64,000 nucleotides of DNA from Agrobacterium larrymoorei (lineage in GTDB: Bacteria > Pseudomonadota > Alphaproteobacteria > Rhizobiales > Rhizobiaceae). The translations under genes were made by a program, and so were the position numbers. How positions within the stretch are numbered: position 1 is the stretch's first letter; each line of letters opens with the position of its first letter. Positions 24,391 to 33,425 of this stretch are shown here, piece by piece. The notes beneath the pieces were generated by a model, which worked only from the letters and a program-made list of their open reading frames with translations, was not told the DNA's origin and searched no databases. Where the stretch lies: positions 62,001 through 126,000 of the forward strand of contig NZ_JAAMFB010000031.1 of NCBI RefSeq assembly GCF_013322225.1. The letters run 5' to 3'.

Positions 24391-26280
24391 ATGAAGACGT
24401 CGATCGCTACGGTTTCAATAAGCGGCGAGCTGCCAGAAAAGTTGAAGGCAATTGCGGCTGCGGGCTTCGACGGAGTAGAAATTTTCGAGAATGATTTTCT
24501 CGCTTTCGATGGCAGTCCTGTAGACGTTGGCAACATGGTGCGCGACCATGGACTCGAAATCACTCTCTTTCAGCCTTTCCGTGATTTTGAAGGAATGCCG
24601 GAGCCTTTGCGCAGCCGCGCCTTTGACCGCGCCGAGCGTAAATTCGACGTCATGCAACAGCTTGGCACGGATCTGGTGCTCGTCTGCTCCAACGTGTCTC
24701 CAGCTGCCCTCGGCGGTATTGATCGCGCTGCTGCAGATTTCCACGAGCTGGGAGAGCGTGCTGCGAAACGTGGCTTGAAAGTGGGTTTCGAGGCTCTCGC
24801 GTGGGGCCGCCATATCAACGATCATCGTGACGCCTGGGAAATCGTCCGGCGCGCCGATCATCCTAATATCGGGCTCATACTTGATAGTTTCCACACATTG
24901 TCGCGCAAAATCGACATCAATTCGATCCGCTCCATTCCAAAAGACAAGATCTTCATCGTGCAGATGGCGGATGCGCCGCTGATCGATATGGACCTTCTCT
25001 ATTGGTCAAGACATTTTCGTAACATGCCCGGCGAAGGCGATTTGCCAGTGACTGAGTTCACCAGAGCGGTCGCGGCAACGGGCTATGACGGTTATCTGTC
25101 CCTTGAAATCTTCAACGACCAGTTTCGTGGCGGTTCTCCCAAAACAATTGCAGATGATGGCTACCGCTCCCTGATTTACCTGGGTGACCAGGTTCGCCGC
25201 AGTCCCGAGGCTGCGACCCTGACGGTGGCTGACATGCCGGATCGCGCTAAGGTGAGCGGTATCGGGTTCGTGGAGTTTTCCACCGACGAGGATGATGGCA
25301 AAGTACTCGCAGGTATTTTAACGACTCTCGGGTTTCGAAAGACCGCAGTTCACCGTTCAAAGAATGTAAGTCTTTTTGAGCAGGGAAACATTCGTCTTTT
25401 GCTGAACACTGATGACAGTGGCTTCGCCAACGCGTCCTTCGCTGTGCACGGTACATCCGCTTATGCGATGGCGATGATAGTCGATGATGCGGAAGAGGCA
25501 CTGCGGCGTGCGGTTGCTCTGGGTGCCGAGCCATTCGAGCAGCCAGTGAGGGAAGACGAAATGAAAATTCCCGCCATCCGTGGTCTTGGAGGCGGGCTGA
25601 TCTATTTCATTGATGGTAAAACTGCCCTTGGCAGATTTGCCGAAATCGATTTCAAACCTGTTTCTGAGGATGCAGACAACACAACTGCGCATCTGGCCCA
25701 TATCGACCATGTGGCCCAGACCGTGGCTTATGACGAGATGCTGACGTGGCTGCTTTTCTACACGTCAATTTTTGAGGCCAGCAAGACGCCGATGGTGGAC
25801 ATCATCGATCCTGCCGGTGTGGTACGTAGCCAGGTCGTTGAAAATGCATCCGGCAGTCTGCGTCTCACGCTGAATGGAGCGGAAAACCGGCGCACATTGG
25901 CGGGGCATTTCATAGCAGAGAAATTCGGCTCCGGCATTCAGCATCTGGCTTTTCACACGGACGACATTTTCGCTACAGCAAACGCCTTGCGCGCCAATGG
26001 CTTCCGGCCTTTGCCCATCTCACCGAATTACTATGACGATCTGGAAGCCCGCTTCGGACTGGACCCGGAACTGGCAGAACGGCTGAAAGCCGACGATATT
26101 CTCTATGATAAAGACGAAAACGGGGAGTATTTTCAGCTATATAGCACGACTTTCGGCGAAGGCTTCTTCTTTGAGATCGTTCAACGGAGCGGCTATCGCG
26201 GCTACGGTGCCGCGAATGCAATATTCCGCATCGCTGCACTCAGAAAATCGCTGCGACCCGAAGGCGTGCCAAGGGTATAA
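24391..26280 (+). CDS. quiC: 3-dehydroshikimate dehydratase QuiC (TIM barrel fused to HPPD-like domain)
   Basis: This 629-residue enzyme converts 3-dehydroshikimate to protocatechuate, linking quinate/shikimate to the pca genes. ATG 24391 follows GGAGGAGC. Residues 1 to about 285 form a sugar-isomerase-like TIM barrel with metal ligands Glu134 (FEALAWG), Asp165 (LDSFH), Gln191 (VQMADAP) and Glu239 (LSLEIFND). These are the same positions I recall for Pseudomonas QuiC1. Residues about 290-625 form a vicinal-oxygen-chelate, hydroxyphenylpyruvate-dioxygenase-like domain (HIDHVAQTV, IQHLAFHTDDI, FFEIVQRSGY). It is divergent from the transport operon and followed by two GntR genes. Confidence 0.95.
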   Translation: MKTSIATVSISGELPEKLKAIAAAGFDGVEIFENDFLAFDGSPVDVGNMVRDHGLEITLFQPFRDFEGMPEPLRSRAFDRAERKFDVMQQLGTDLVLVCSNVSPAALGGIDRAAADFHELGERAAKRGLKVGFEALAWGRHINDHRDAWEIVRRADHPNIGLILDSFHTLSRKIDINSIRSIPKDKIFIVQMADAPLIDMDLLYWSRHFRNMPGEGDLPVTEFTRAVAATGYDGYLSLEIFNDQFRGGSPKTIADDGYRSLIYLGDQVRRSPEAATLTVADMPDRAKVSGIGFVEFSTDEDDGKVLAGILTTLGFRKTAVHRSKNVSLFEQGNIRLLLNTDDSGFANASFAVHGTSAYAMAMIVDDAEEALRRAVALGAEPFEQPVREDEMKIPAIRGLGGGLIYFIDGKTALGRFAEIDFKPVSEDADNTTAHLAHIDHVAQTVAYDEMLTWLLFYTSIFEASKTPMVDIIDPAGVVRSQVVENASGSLRLTLNGAENRRTLAGHFIAEKFGSGIQHLAFHTDDIFATANALRANGFRPLPISPNYYDDLEARFGLDPELAERLKADDILYDKDENGEYFQLYSTTFGEGFFFEIVQRSGYRGYGAANAIFRIAALRKSLRPEGVPRV

Positions 26281-26390
26281 GGAAAATTTCTGGAAATTCC
26301 CGTCAATCATCGTGGAACTCTCTTTTTCGTGATAGAGCTGCTTCGTGGGCATTCTCAAGAATGCATGACGATCTTAAAAATGTTTGAGAT

Positions 26391-27071
26391 ATGAGAATTT
26401 CATTGGATCAGCAGAGCGAAACCGTTGCCGAGAGCAGCTACAGGAAAATTCGAAGCGACATTATATTTGGCCGCCTTGCCCCTGCGCAAAAGCTGAAGCT
26501 CGAGAAGCTGAAGGAAACCTACGACACGAGTGTCAGCACCCTTCGGGAAGTGCTCAATCGGCTCGCGTCTGAAGGTCTCGTCCTTGCGGAAGGGCAGCGA
26601 GGTTTTCAGGTTACACCGATGTCATCCGTCGACCTAAGGGAGATTGCTGGCTTGAGGCTGCTGCTTGAAACACATGCATTAGAGCAATCCTTTGACTACG
26701 GGGATGTCGACTGGGAGGCGGATCTGGTCGCGGCCCACCACAAGCTGGCACGCATGGAAATCGTCATGGCGTCTGGAGAAACGGGGCAAACCGAGGAATG
26801 GAAACGTTATGACTGGGAATTCCATCAGGCGCTGATTTCCGCATGTGGGTCGAAGCTTTTGATGGAAACGCACGCAGCCGTGTTCGACAAGTACCTCCGC
26901 TACCAGATGGTCGCATTGTCGTATCGTGGCAAAATAGCCTCGGATGAGCATAAGCAGCTTTTGAACGCAGCACTCGGACGCGATAAGCAGGCCGCCAAAG
27001 CGATACTCGAGCGGCATATCAACGGTGGCGTGGAGCACGCCCTGTCCCTCCAATCGCCGCTTCAGGATTAA
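26391..27071 (+). CDS. GntR-family (FCD) regulator, first of a tandem pair
   Basis: This 226-residue regulator has a GntR winged helix (residues about 15-80: YRKIRSDIIFGRLAPAQKLK, TLREVLNRLASEGLVLAEGQRGFQV). An all-helical FCD effector domain follows, with WEFHQALISACGS and the metal-binding His pattern ending HINGGVEHAL. It lies downstream of quiC, 110 bases away, and four bases before a close paralogue. Likely role: repressor of the quinate/shikimate genes responding to a pathway compound, inferred from position only. Confidence 0.9.
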   Translation: MRISLDQQSETVAESSYRKIRSDIIFGRLAPAQKLKLEKLKETYDTSVSTLREVLNRLASEGLVLAEGQRGFQVTPMSSVDLREIAGLRLLLETHALEQSFDYGDVDWEADLVAAHHKLARMEIVMASGETGQTEEWKRYDWEFHQALISACGSKLLMETHAAVFDKYLRYQMVALSYRGKIASDEHKQLLNAALGRDKQAAKAILERHINGGVEHALSLQSPLQD

Positions 27072-27074
27072 ACG

Positions 27075-27770
27075 ATGAGCGAGCATGGCCCCGGAGATCA
27101 TCCACAAACGAGCCTGGTAGAAGGGGTAAGTGACGCCGTCTTCCGGCGTTTGCGGCAAGATATAATTCTCGGCGCGCTGCCGCCGGGATCCCGGATCCGG
27201 CTGGAACAGGCGCGCGAGCGCTACATGATCAGCATTTCTTCCCTGCGTGAAATTCTTTGCAGGCTATCGGCAGAAAATCTGGTTCTGGCAGAAGGGCAAC
27301 GTGGATTTGAGGTAAGCCCTGTATCAGAGCAGGAGCTCGTGGAACTTGCCGATCTTAGAATAGTCCTCGAGTGTCACGCGATAGACCGAGCGTTCGCTTC
27401 TGGCGATCTGGAATGGGAAGGGCGCATCGTCGCCGCTCATCATCGATTGGCTGCGGCGGAACGAAAACTTCTTGCGGACAACAGTTCACGTGCCGCCGAG
27501 TGGGTCCGATATGACTGGGAGTTTCATAAATCGATAGTCTCGGCGTGTCATTCTGCGGTCCTCATGCAAAACCTGTCATCCGTGTTCGATCGCTTCCTTC
27601 GCTACCACATGCTTGCAGGCAGCTTTCGGGGCAAGGCGGTCGTGGACGATCACAAATTGCTGTTCGAGCACGCCCTCGCAAGAAACACAAAGTCCGCCAA
27701 GGCGATATTACGAAGCCACATTCAGAACGGCGTCGAGCACATCCTCAAGGACCGATCATTTCTTTCCTGA
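27075..27770 (+). CDS. GntR-family (FCD) regulator, second of a tandem pair
   Basis: This 231-residue paralogue of the preceding gene shares NLVLAEGQRGFEV, VRYDWEFHKSIVSACHS, FDRFLRYHM and HIQNGVEHIL with it at matching positions. It has a GntR winged helix (ISSLREILCRLSAENL) and FCD domain. It begins three bases after the stop of the first gene, so both are made from one mRNA. The pair probably arose by duplication and may form heterodimers or bind two sites. Confidence 0.9.
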   Translation: MSEHGPGDHPQTSLVEGVSDAVFRRLRQDIILGALPPGSRIRLEQARERYMISISSLREILCRLSAENLVLAEGQRGFEVSPVSEQELVELADLRIVLECHAIDRAFASGDLEWEGRIVAAHHRLAAAERKLLADNSSRAAEWVRYDWEFHKSIVSACHSAVLMQNLSSVFDRFLRYHMLAGSFRGKAVVDDHKLLFEHALARNTKSAKAILRSHIQNGVEHILKDRSFLS

Positions 27771-27788
27771 GGTTGCGCTAGAAGTCAT

Positions 27789-27822
27789 TATGGCTGCGGC
27801 GCGTGCGCTCGCCGCAGCCATA
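27789..27822. terminator. Symmetric hairpin between convergent genes
   Basis: TATGGCTGCGGCG (27789-27801) pairs perfectly over 13 bases with CGCCGCAGCCATA (27810-27822), loop of 8. It lies between the end of the second GntR gene and the end of the dehydratase gene. There is no T-run on either side, but the strong stem probably marks the end of both transcripts. Confidence 0.6.
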
Positions 27823-27833
27823 TGTGAGGCTTG

Positions 27834-28973
27834 TCACGGATAGGCCGTGGCACCGTCAGGCTTGCGGGTGATCTTTCGTTCCCAATGAACGTAATCATCC
27901 GACTGGAGTACCTTTTCGTCTATCTCCAGACCCCAGCCGGGGCGGTCTGGGCGTAGCTCCATGTGACCATCGACCGGCATATACGGATCGATAGCCCATG
28001 GTGCGTAAACATGGGGCTTGAACTCGAGCACTTTAAAGTTCGGCTGGGCAGCGCAGAAGTGGATGTTTACCGCCGTAGCAAGCGGACCCATGGGGTTGTG
28101 TGGGGCGATTGTTACATAATGCGCTTCGGCGATAGCTGCGATGCGGCGCATTTCGCTGACGCCGCCAACCACGCAGATATCCGGCTGGATGATATCGGCA
28201 CCGCGAGCCGAAAGAAGCGACAGGAATTCAAAGCGAGAGTAAAGGGACTCGCCGGTCGCCAGTGGAACTGTAACCTTCGACTTCAGTTCTGCCCAGGCAG
28301 GGATATGTTCGGGCCGAATTGGCTCCTCGTAGAACAGAGGATCATTGGGCGCGATGGCGGCGGCAAGCTGTACGGCCTGGTAAGGCTCGAAAATCTTCGC
28401 GTGTGCATCGAAGGCGTACTCGAAATGAGACGGTGTAATTTCGCGAATCCTGCCGAACCAGTCACCGGTTTCCTTCACCAACTGGCCCCACCTGCCGGAA
28501 TGAAGATCGCGGCGATAGGGGCTGAGTTTGAAGGCGGTATAACCGTATTTCTCGTTGAGTTCGATTGACTGGTCACGCGCTGCTTCCGGGTCCGGTGCCG
28601 TATAAACTCCGCAATAGACCTTGACTCGATCACGCACATTGCCGCCGAGCAGCATGTAGACCGGCAGCCCTGCGGCTTTGCCTGCAATATCCCAGAGCGC
28701 GTGGTCTATTGCCGAGATGGCAGCTAGGCCGAGCGCGCCCGGTGGAAAGCGGCATTGCTGATTGAGCTTGAGAACAAGAAATTCAACCCGGCGTGGATCT
28801 TCGCCCTCTATCTGATGAAAGAGATAATCGAGAAGCGGTGGCAGCGCCCAGTCCGGGCCGTGGTTGTAGCACTCGCCCCAGCCGGAAATGCCTTCGCTGG
28901 TTTCGATCTTGAGAAGCAGGCGCGGGCGTTCGTCCACGCGTTGCATGTAGGTCTTAAAGCCTGTGATATGCAT
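27834..28973 (-). CDS. Enolase-superfamily acid-sugar dehydratase (mandelate racemase/DgoD-like)
   Basis: This 379-residue protein dehydrates a sugar acid to a 2-keto-3-deoxy acid. ATG 28973 follows AAGGA and begins MHITGFKTYMQRVDERPRLL. The C-terminal barrel has AFKLSPY, the Asp-x-His element in FAYDAHAK, Glu ligands in YEEPIRPE and TGESLYSR, and a late His in APHNPMGP. This pattern belongs to the D-galactonate/D-gluconate/mannonate dehydratase branch. It is followed in transcription by nothing and preceded by a DapA-family aldolase and a GntR gene. The exact acid sugar is unknown. Confidence 0.9.
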   Translation of the reverse strand: MHITGFKTYMQRVDERPRLLLKIETSEGISGWGECYNHGPDWALPPLLDYLFHQIEGEDPRRVEFLVLKLNQQCRFPPGALGLAAISAIDHALWDIAGKAAGLPVYMLLGGNVRDRVKVYCGVYTAPDPEAARDQSIELNEKYGYTAFKLSPYRRDLHSGRWGQLVKETGDWFGRIREITPSHFEYAFDAHAKIFEPYQAVQLAAAIAPNDPLFYEEPIRPEHIPAWAELKSKVTVPLATGESLYSRFEFLSLLSARGADIIQPDICVVGGVSEMRRIAAIAEAHYVTIAPHNPMGPLATAVNIHFCAAQPNFKVLEFKPHVYAPWAIDPYMPVDGHMELRPDRPGWGLEIDEKVLQSDDYVHWERKITRKPDGATAYP

Positions 28974-28983
28974 TGAATATTCC

Positions 28984-29904
28984 TTAAGCCGCGCGGCTCT
29001 TTTCCGAGACGTTGTCCACAATGGCACGCAGTTCAGCGCGCTCGGCTTCCGTCAGTCTTTCGACGCCCGGTACACGGACCGGTCCGACATCCGTTCCAAG
29101 CATGCCGAGCGCTTCCTTGACCACCGTGACATTGGCACCGTTGAGATACTTCGTACGCAGTGCCTCGAAACCGGCGATGTCATCAATGAGCGCGCGTGCT
29201 GCTGCGTAGTCACCCTTCTCAAGCGACTGATGGATGGCATGTGAACGTTGCGGAAAGACATTGACGAGGCCGGACGTGAAGCCTCTGGCACCCATGGCGT
29301 AAAATGCGGGCGCCCAACCTTCGGCAAGCCCGCAGACCCAGATCGCCGGGGCGTCCTTCGTTGCCCGGATCACCTCGGACAGAAGCATGAGGTTGCCGGA
29401 CGCGAACTTGATACCTGCAATATTTGGATGAAGGGCCAGCTTGCGAAAATCCGCAACGGAGAACGTGTCGCTCCGGACATAGGCGATCACGGGAACGGTG
29501 CTGGCATCGGCGAGTTCAAGGAAATACCGTGCCTGATAGCTTGGGCCAGCGAATGGGTCCATCGGGTGATGTCCCATGATCGCGTCGGCACCTTCTGCAA
29601 TTGCAGTGCGTGCAAGAGCCTTGGCTTCGGTGAGGGAGCGACCGACAGCGGCGCTGACGAGGGACTTGCCCGCAGCAGCCTTGATTGTCGTGGCATGCAC
29701 GGTCCGCACTTCATCCATTGTCAGGGTGAAGAACTCACCCGTGTTGCCAGCGGCCATCAAATTGTGGACCCGCGCGTGCGCGAGGCCCGTGATCAAGGCT
29801 GAAAGCTTGGCAGTATCCACGCCACCCTCAGCATTATAAGGGGTAACAGGTACGCCCGATATGCCCGTCAGGGCCTTGCGGATTTTTTCCATTGCCTCGG
29901 TCAC
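28984..29904 (-). CDS. DapA-family aldolase/dehydratase
   Basis: This 306-residue class I TIM-barrel protein of the dihydrodipicolinate synthase family has the Schiff-base Lys in AGIKFASGN, the Tyr in VIAYVRSD and LMAAGNTGEFFTLTMDE near the N-terminus. GTG 29904 has AAGGA 9 bases upstream; ATG 29892 is the alternative. It probably cleaves or dehydrates the 2-keto-3-deoxy product of the next gene (keto-deoxy-sugar-acid aldolase type). It starts two bases from the end of the GntR gene and ends 10 bases before the dehydratase start. Confidence 0.9.
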   Translation of the reverse strand: MTEAMEKIRKALTGISGVPVTPYNAEGGVDTAKLSALITGLAHARVHNLMAAGNTGEFFTLTMDEVRTVHATTIKAAAGKSLVSAAVGRSLTEAKALARTAIAEGADAIMGHHPMDPFAGPSYQARYFLELADASTVPVIAYVRSDTFSVADFRKLALHPNIAGIKFASGNLMLLSEVIRATKDAPAIWVCGLAEGWAPAFYAMGARGFTSGLVNVFPQRSHAIHQSLEKGDYAAARALIDDIAGFEALRTKYLNGANVTVVKEALGMLGTDVGPVRVPGVERLTEAERAELRAIVDNVSEKSRAA

Positions 29905-29905
29905 G

Positions 29906-30613
29906 TCAGATATCCTTCGTCTTGAATACTATATTGAGGTAGGTCTCGCCGGAGCGCACCACGTGGTCGCGCATCACGCGTTCGGCGTTGTCACTATCGT
30001 TGGCTACGATCGCGGCAGCGATTGCAGTATGTTCTGCGAGCGCCTTGCCGCGTTCCAGCGGGTTTGAATGGATGATGCGGCGGATGCTGCCATCATAGAA
30101 CTGCTGCCGTTCGATCATTCGCGACAGATACTGGCACCTCGATGCGATGTGGATTTGCTCATGAAACGTCTCGTTGAGCGAAATCAGATCGTCTGCCGCA
30201 CCGTCTTCGGTCGCTTTTCGCATTAGCTCAGCGATCTCCTCCAGCTTCGCGGCCTCGGTCTTTTCGATCCGCTTAGCGGCAAGGTGAGCGATCATCGATT
30301 CCAGTGCGGCACGCGCCAGAATCATTTCCTCGGCCCAGCCTGCATTGAAGCGGATAAGAACGCCGCGGCGAGGCAGGGTTTCTACCAGGCCTTCTGTTTC
30401 AAGCTGCCGCAGTGCTTCCTTGATCGGCGTTGTGCTGACGCCAAGCTGTTCGGCGAGTTGGCGTTCATTGACCCTTTCATTCGGCGCAAATCGACCGGAA
30501 AGAATGGCTGTTCGCATACTCTTGTGAACGTGATCACGCAAAGTCGTCAAAAAACGCGCGTCGATCTTTTCCATGCGTTCTGCGCCAGCTTCTGCCGGGG
30601 CCTCATTTTGCAT
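29906..30613 (-). CDS. GntR-family (FCD) regulator of the sugar-acid cluster
   Basis: This 235-residue FadR-type regulator has an N-terminal winged helix (about 25-90) with NERVNERQLAEQLGVSTTPIKEALRQLETEGLV. The C-terminal FCD domain includes SLNETFHEQIHIAS and VMRDHVVRSGE. ATG 30613 (MQNEAPAEAG) is preferred over an upstream in-frame start. It is the first gene of the minus-strand operon and is divergent from the ABC importer, with a palindrome at 30653-30668 between them. Repression relieved by the imported acid sugar is the likely mode. Confidence 0.9.
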   Translation of the reverse strand: MQNEAPAEAGAERMEKIDARFLTTLRDHVHKSMRTAILSGRFAPNERVNERQLAEQLGVSTTPIKEALRQLETEGLVETLPRRGVLIRFNAGWAEEMILARAALESMIAHLAAKRIEKTEAAKLEEIAELMRKATEDGAADDLISLNETFHEQIHIASRCQYLSRMIERQQFYDGSIRRIIHSNPLERGKALAEHTAIAAAIVANDSDNAERVMRDHVVRSGETYLNIVFKTKDI

Positions 30614-30652
30614 TTTCGAAAATTCCCGTTGACGACAAATATGTTTCGTGAG

Positions 30653-30668
30653 ATCTGATATACCAGAT
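30653..30668. promoter_or_regulatory. Palindrome between GntR gene and ABC importer (candidate operator)
   Basis: ATCTGATATACCAGAT is symmetrical at seven of eight pairs and contains TGATATACCA, one base from the TGGTATACCA type of site common for FCD-class GntR proteins. It lies 40 bases upstream of the GntR start and 72 bases upstream of the binding-protein start, fitting control of both directions. Confidence 0.55.
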
Positions 30669-30739
30669 TTCACATCGATGTCGATATGAAAATTTGCGCT
30701 CCGGGATGAGATCTGGGGCGTCAGGGAGGAGAAAAAACA

Positions 30740-32335
30740 ATGAAAAGACGTAGTTTTTTGATGGCTTCAGCCATGGCTGCATCAATTCTCGCCATGCCGT
30801 TTGCAGCTTTGGCAGCAACGCCGAAGGACCAGCTGGTGATCGCCACCAACATGTCCTCCATGCGCGGTCTTGATCCCAATGAACTCAATCAGCTGGAGTC
30901 GGCGGAAATCGTCGCCAATCTTTATGAACGCCTGATTGTTCTTTCCGCCGATGACATCACCAAGCCGCAGCCGGGCATCGCCGAAAGCTGGACCGTGTCC
31001 GACGATGGAAAGACTTTCACCTTCAAGATACGTTCCGGGGTCAGCTTTCATTCCGGCAACGCACTGACAGCCAAGGATGTCGAGTGGTCGCTGCGCCGTC
31101 TGGTGAAGCTCGGGCTGGCGCCCTCGGTTGACCTTCGCCAATGGGGCATCACCGACAAGAATGTCGATGAGCTGATCAAGGCGAGCGATGATACGACGGT
31201 GGTGTTGCAGACGCCTGAAGTCTGGAACCCGAACCTGATCCTTTTCTCGCTTGCTAGTTTCTCGACCTCCATTCTGGACAGCAAGTTGCTGGCGGAAAAC
31301 GAGAAGGACGGCGACATGGGCCGCCAGTACCTGCAAACCAACGATGCAGGCTCAGGCCCCTATACGCTGCGGACATGGCGCGTCAACGATCTCCTGATCT
31401 CCGAAGCATACAAAGACTATTGGCAGGGTGCGCCCAAGATGCGTCGGGTGGTGTTGCGCCACATGCCGGAATCGTCCGGCCAGCGCCTTCAGCTTGAAGC
31501 AGGTGACGTGGACGTGGCAACACGCCTTTCATCGACCGATCTTGCGGCGATAGAGACGGGTGGCAATGCCGATATCCAGAAGACGCCGGGCTTTGGCTTC
31601 TACTATCTCGCACTGAACCAGAAGGACGAGATACTGTCCAATCCAAAGGTTCGCGAGGCATTCCGCTATCTCATCGACTACGATGGCTTGGCCAGCACGG
31701 TGATGAAATATTACGGCATCAAGCAGCAGACGATCATTCCTGGCGGACTTCCCGGTGCCAGTACGGAAAATCCCTACAAGCTGGACATCGAAAAGGCCAA
31801 GCAACTTCTGGCGGAAGCTGGTTATCCCAACGGCTTCTCCAAGGTCTATTATGCGACACCCGTTACCCCGGAATACGAGGTAGCCCAGTCGCTACAGGCC
31901 AACGCCACCAAGGCCGGTATCAAGCTTGATCTGCAGGGCGGGGACCACATCGGCAAATTCCGCAATCGCGAGTTCGAAATATTTTCCGCGCGCACCGGCG
32001 AGCGCCTTCCAGACCCTCATGCGGTGCTGGCGTCTTACGCGACGAACCCGAACAATGCCGATGATGCAAAGCTTGCCGGCCTGATTGCCTGGCGCTCTGC
32101 CTGGGAAGTGCCGAAGGACATTCAGGACATGGTCACGGCTGCCGCGCATGAGACGGATCAGCAAAAGCGGACCGATCTCTACACGAAGATCAATAAGGCC
32201 TATCTGGAAGCCTCGCCTGCGCTCATCACATCGTTCCAGCGCACGGATGCCAAGGCGGTGCGCAAGGAGGTCAAGGGCTATGTCGGCCATTCGACCTGGC
32301 TCACCCGCTGGGACACCGTCTCGAAGAGTGACTAA
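30740..32335 (+). CDS. Dipeptide/oligopeptide-type (family 5) ABC binding protein
   Basis: This large periplasmic binding protein of 531 residues starts with an export signal (MKRRSFLMASAMAASILAMP, cleavage after AALAA). It has the family-5 layout: LYERLIVLSADD, ESWTVSDDGKTFTFKIRSGVSFHSG, LAATI-type ligand loop replaced by DLAAIETGG, FYYLALNQKDE and FRYLIDYD. ATG 30740 follows a GGAGGAG site. It heads a five-gene importer operon. The partner enzymes (acid-sugar dehydratase, DapA-family aldolase) suggest a sugar acid or oligosaccharide rather than a peptide as ligand. Confidence 0.93.
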   Translation: MKRRSFLMASAMAASILAMPFAALAATPKDQLVIATNMSSMRGLDPNELNQLESAEIVANLYERLIVLSADDITKPQPGIAESWTVSDDGKTFTFKIRSGVSFHSGNALTAKDVEWSLRRLVKLGLAPSVDLRQWGITDKNVDELIKASDDTTVVLQTPEVWNPNLILFSLASFSTSILDSKLLAENEKDGDMGRQYLQTNDAGSGPYTLRTWRVNDLLISEAYKDYWQGAPKMRRVVLRHMPESSGQRLQLEAGDVDVATRLSSTDLAAIETGGNADIQKTPGFGFYYLALNQKDEILSNPKVREAFRYLIDYDGLASTVMKYYGIKQQTIIPGGLPGASTENPYKLDIEKAKQLLAEAGYPNGFSKVYYATPVTPEYEVAQSLQANATKAGIKLDLQGGDHIGKFRNREFEIFSARTGERLPDPHAVLASYATNPNNADDAKLAGLIAWRSAWEVPKDIQDMVTAAAHETDQQKRTDLYTKINKAYLEASPALITSFQRTDAKAVRKEVKGYVGHSTWLTRWDTVSKSD

Positions 32336-32359
32336 GGCTTTCCTGTCGAGGAGAATAAG

Positions 32360-33421
32360 GTGAGTATCTCACAAACGTCTGAAAGCGCGTCGGCAAGCGG
32401 CCGTGCGGCGCTTGGCGCCCTTCGCAAGGTGACGGCATCATTTGCCGTCATCCTTACAACACTGCTTGGCCTACTCGTGATAACCTTCGTGGTTGGTCGC
32501 ATGGTTCCTGCCGATCCGGTCATCGCCGTCATCGGCGATCAGGCCGATCACGAGACTTATGAGCGCGTCTACAAGGAGATGGGTCTCGATCAGCCGCTTT
32601 ATGTGCAGTTCGCAACCTATCTCGGCAACGTCGCTCATCTGGATTTCGGGCAGTCGCACGTCACGAAAAATCCTGTCGCAAGCGATCTTGCCCGCGTCTT
32701 TCCGGCAACGCTGGAGCTTGCGACGCTGGCCACGATCATCGGTGCTGGTTTCGGCATTCCGCTTGGCATCATCTCCGCTGTCCGCAAAGGCACGTGGGTG
32801 GATCATGTTGCACGTGTCGTTGGACTGCTCGGACACTCGACCCCGATTTTCTGGCTCGGCACGATCGTCATCCTTATCTTCTATGCGAAGTTCGGCCTCA
32901 TTCCCGGAAGCGGTCGGCTGGACGTCTATAATGAGGGGCTCGTCGAAGGCCCGACCAATTCCATCCTCATCGATTCCATTCTTGCGGGTGAGTGGGGAGT
33001 TTTCTGGGATGCCCTGCGCCATGTAGCCGCGCCCGCACTTATTCTTGGCTATGCGGCGATGGCTTATCTCAGCCGTATGAGCCGCAGCTTCATGCTGGAA
33101 CAACTGCGACAGGAATACGTGCTGACTGCCAAGGCCAAGGGACTTGGACAGCGAGCAATCGTCTGGCGACACGCCTTTCGCAACATTCGTGTTCAGTTGC
33201 TGACGATTGTTGCCCTTGCCTATTGCGGCCTGCTCGATGGCACAGTGCTGATCGAAACGGTGTTCGCATGGCCGGGACTTGGACAATACCTGACGTCCGC
33301 TCTGTTTTTTGCGGACATGAATGCGGTGCTTGGCAGCGTACTCCTCATCGGCATCATTTCCATTGCCATCAATCTTCTATCGGACCTGACCTATCGGTTC
33401 CTAGACCCGCGTACCCGGTGA
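32360..33421 (+). CDS. Dipeptide-type ABC permease (DppB family)
   Basis: This 353-residue permease has an N-terminal hydrophobic helix, then [41 protein letters not shown] and the DppB-type loop [20 protein letters not shown] with [25 protein letters not shown]. It starts 24 bases after the binding protein and pairs with the DppC-type protein. Confidence 0.94.
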   Translation: MSISQTSESASASGRAALGALRKVTASFAVILTTLLGLLVITFVVGRMVPADPVIAVIGDQADHETYERVYKEMGLDQPLYVQFATYLGNVAHLDFGQSHVTKNPVASDLARVFPATLELATLATIIGAGFGIPLGIISAVRKGTWVDHVARVVGLLGHSTPIFWLGTIVILIFYAKFGLIPGSGRLDVYNEGLVEGPTNSILIDSILAGEWGVFWDALRHVAAPALILGYAAMAYLSRMSRSFMLEQLRQEYVLTAKAKGLGQRAIVWRHAFRNIRVQLLTIVALAYCGLLDGTVLIETVFAWPGLGQYLTSALFFADMNAVLGSVLLIGIISIAINLLSDLTYRFLDPRTR

Positions 33422-33425
33422 CATC

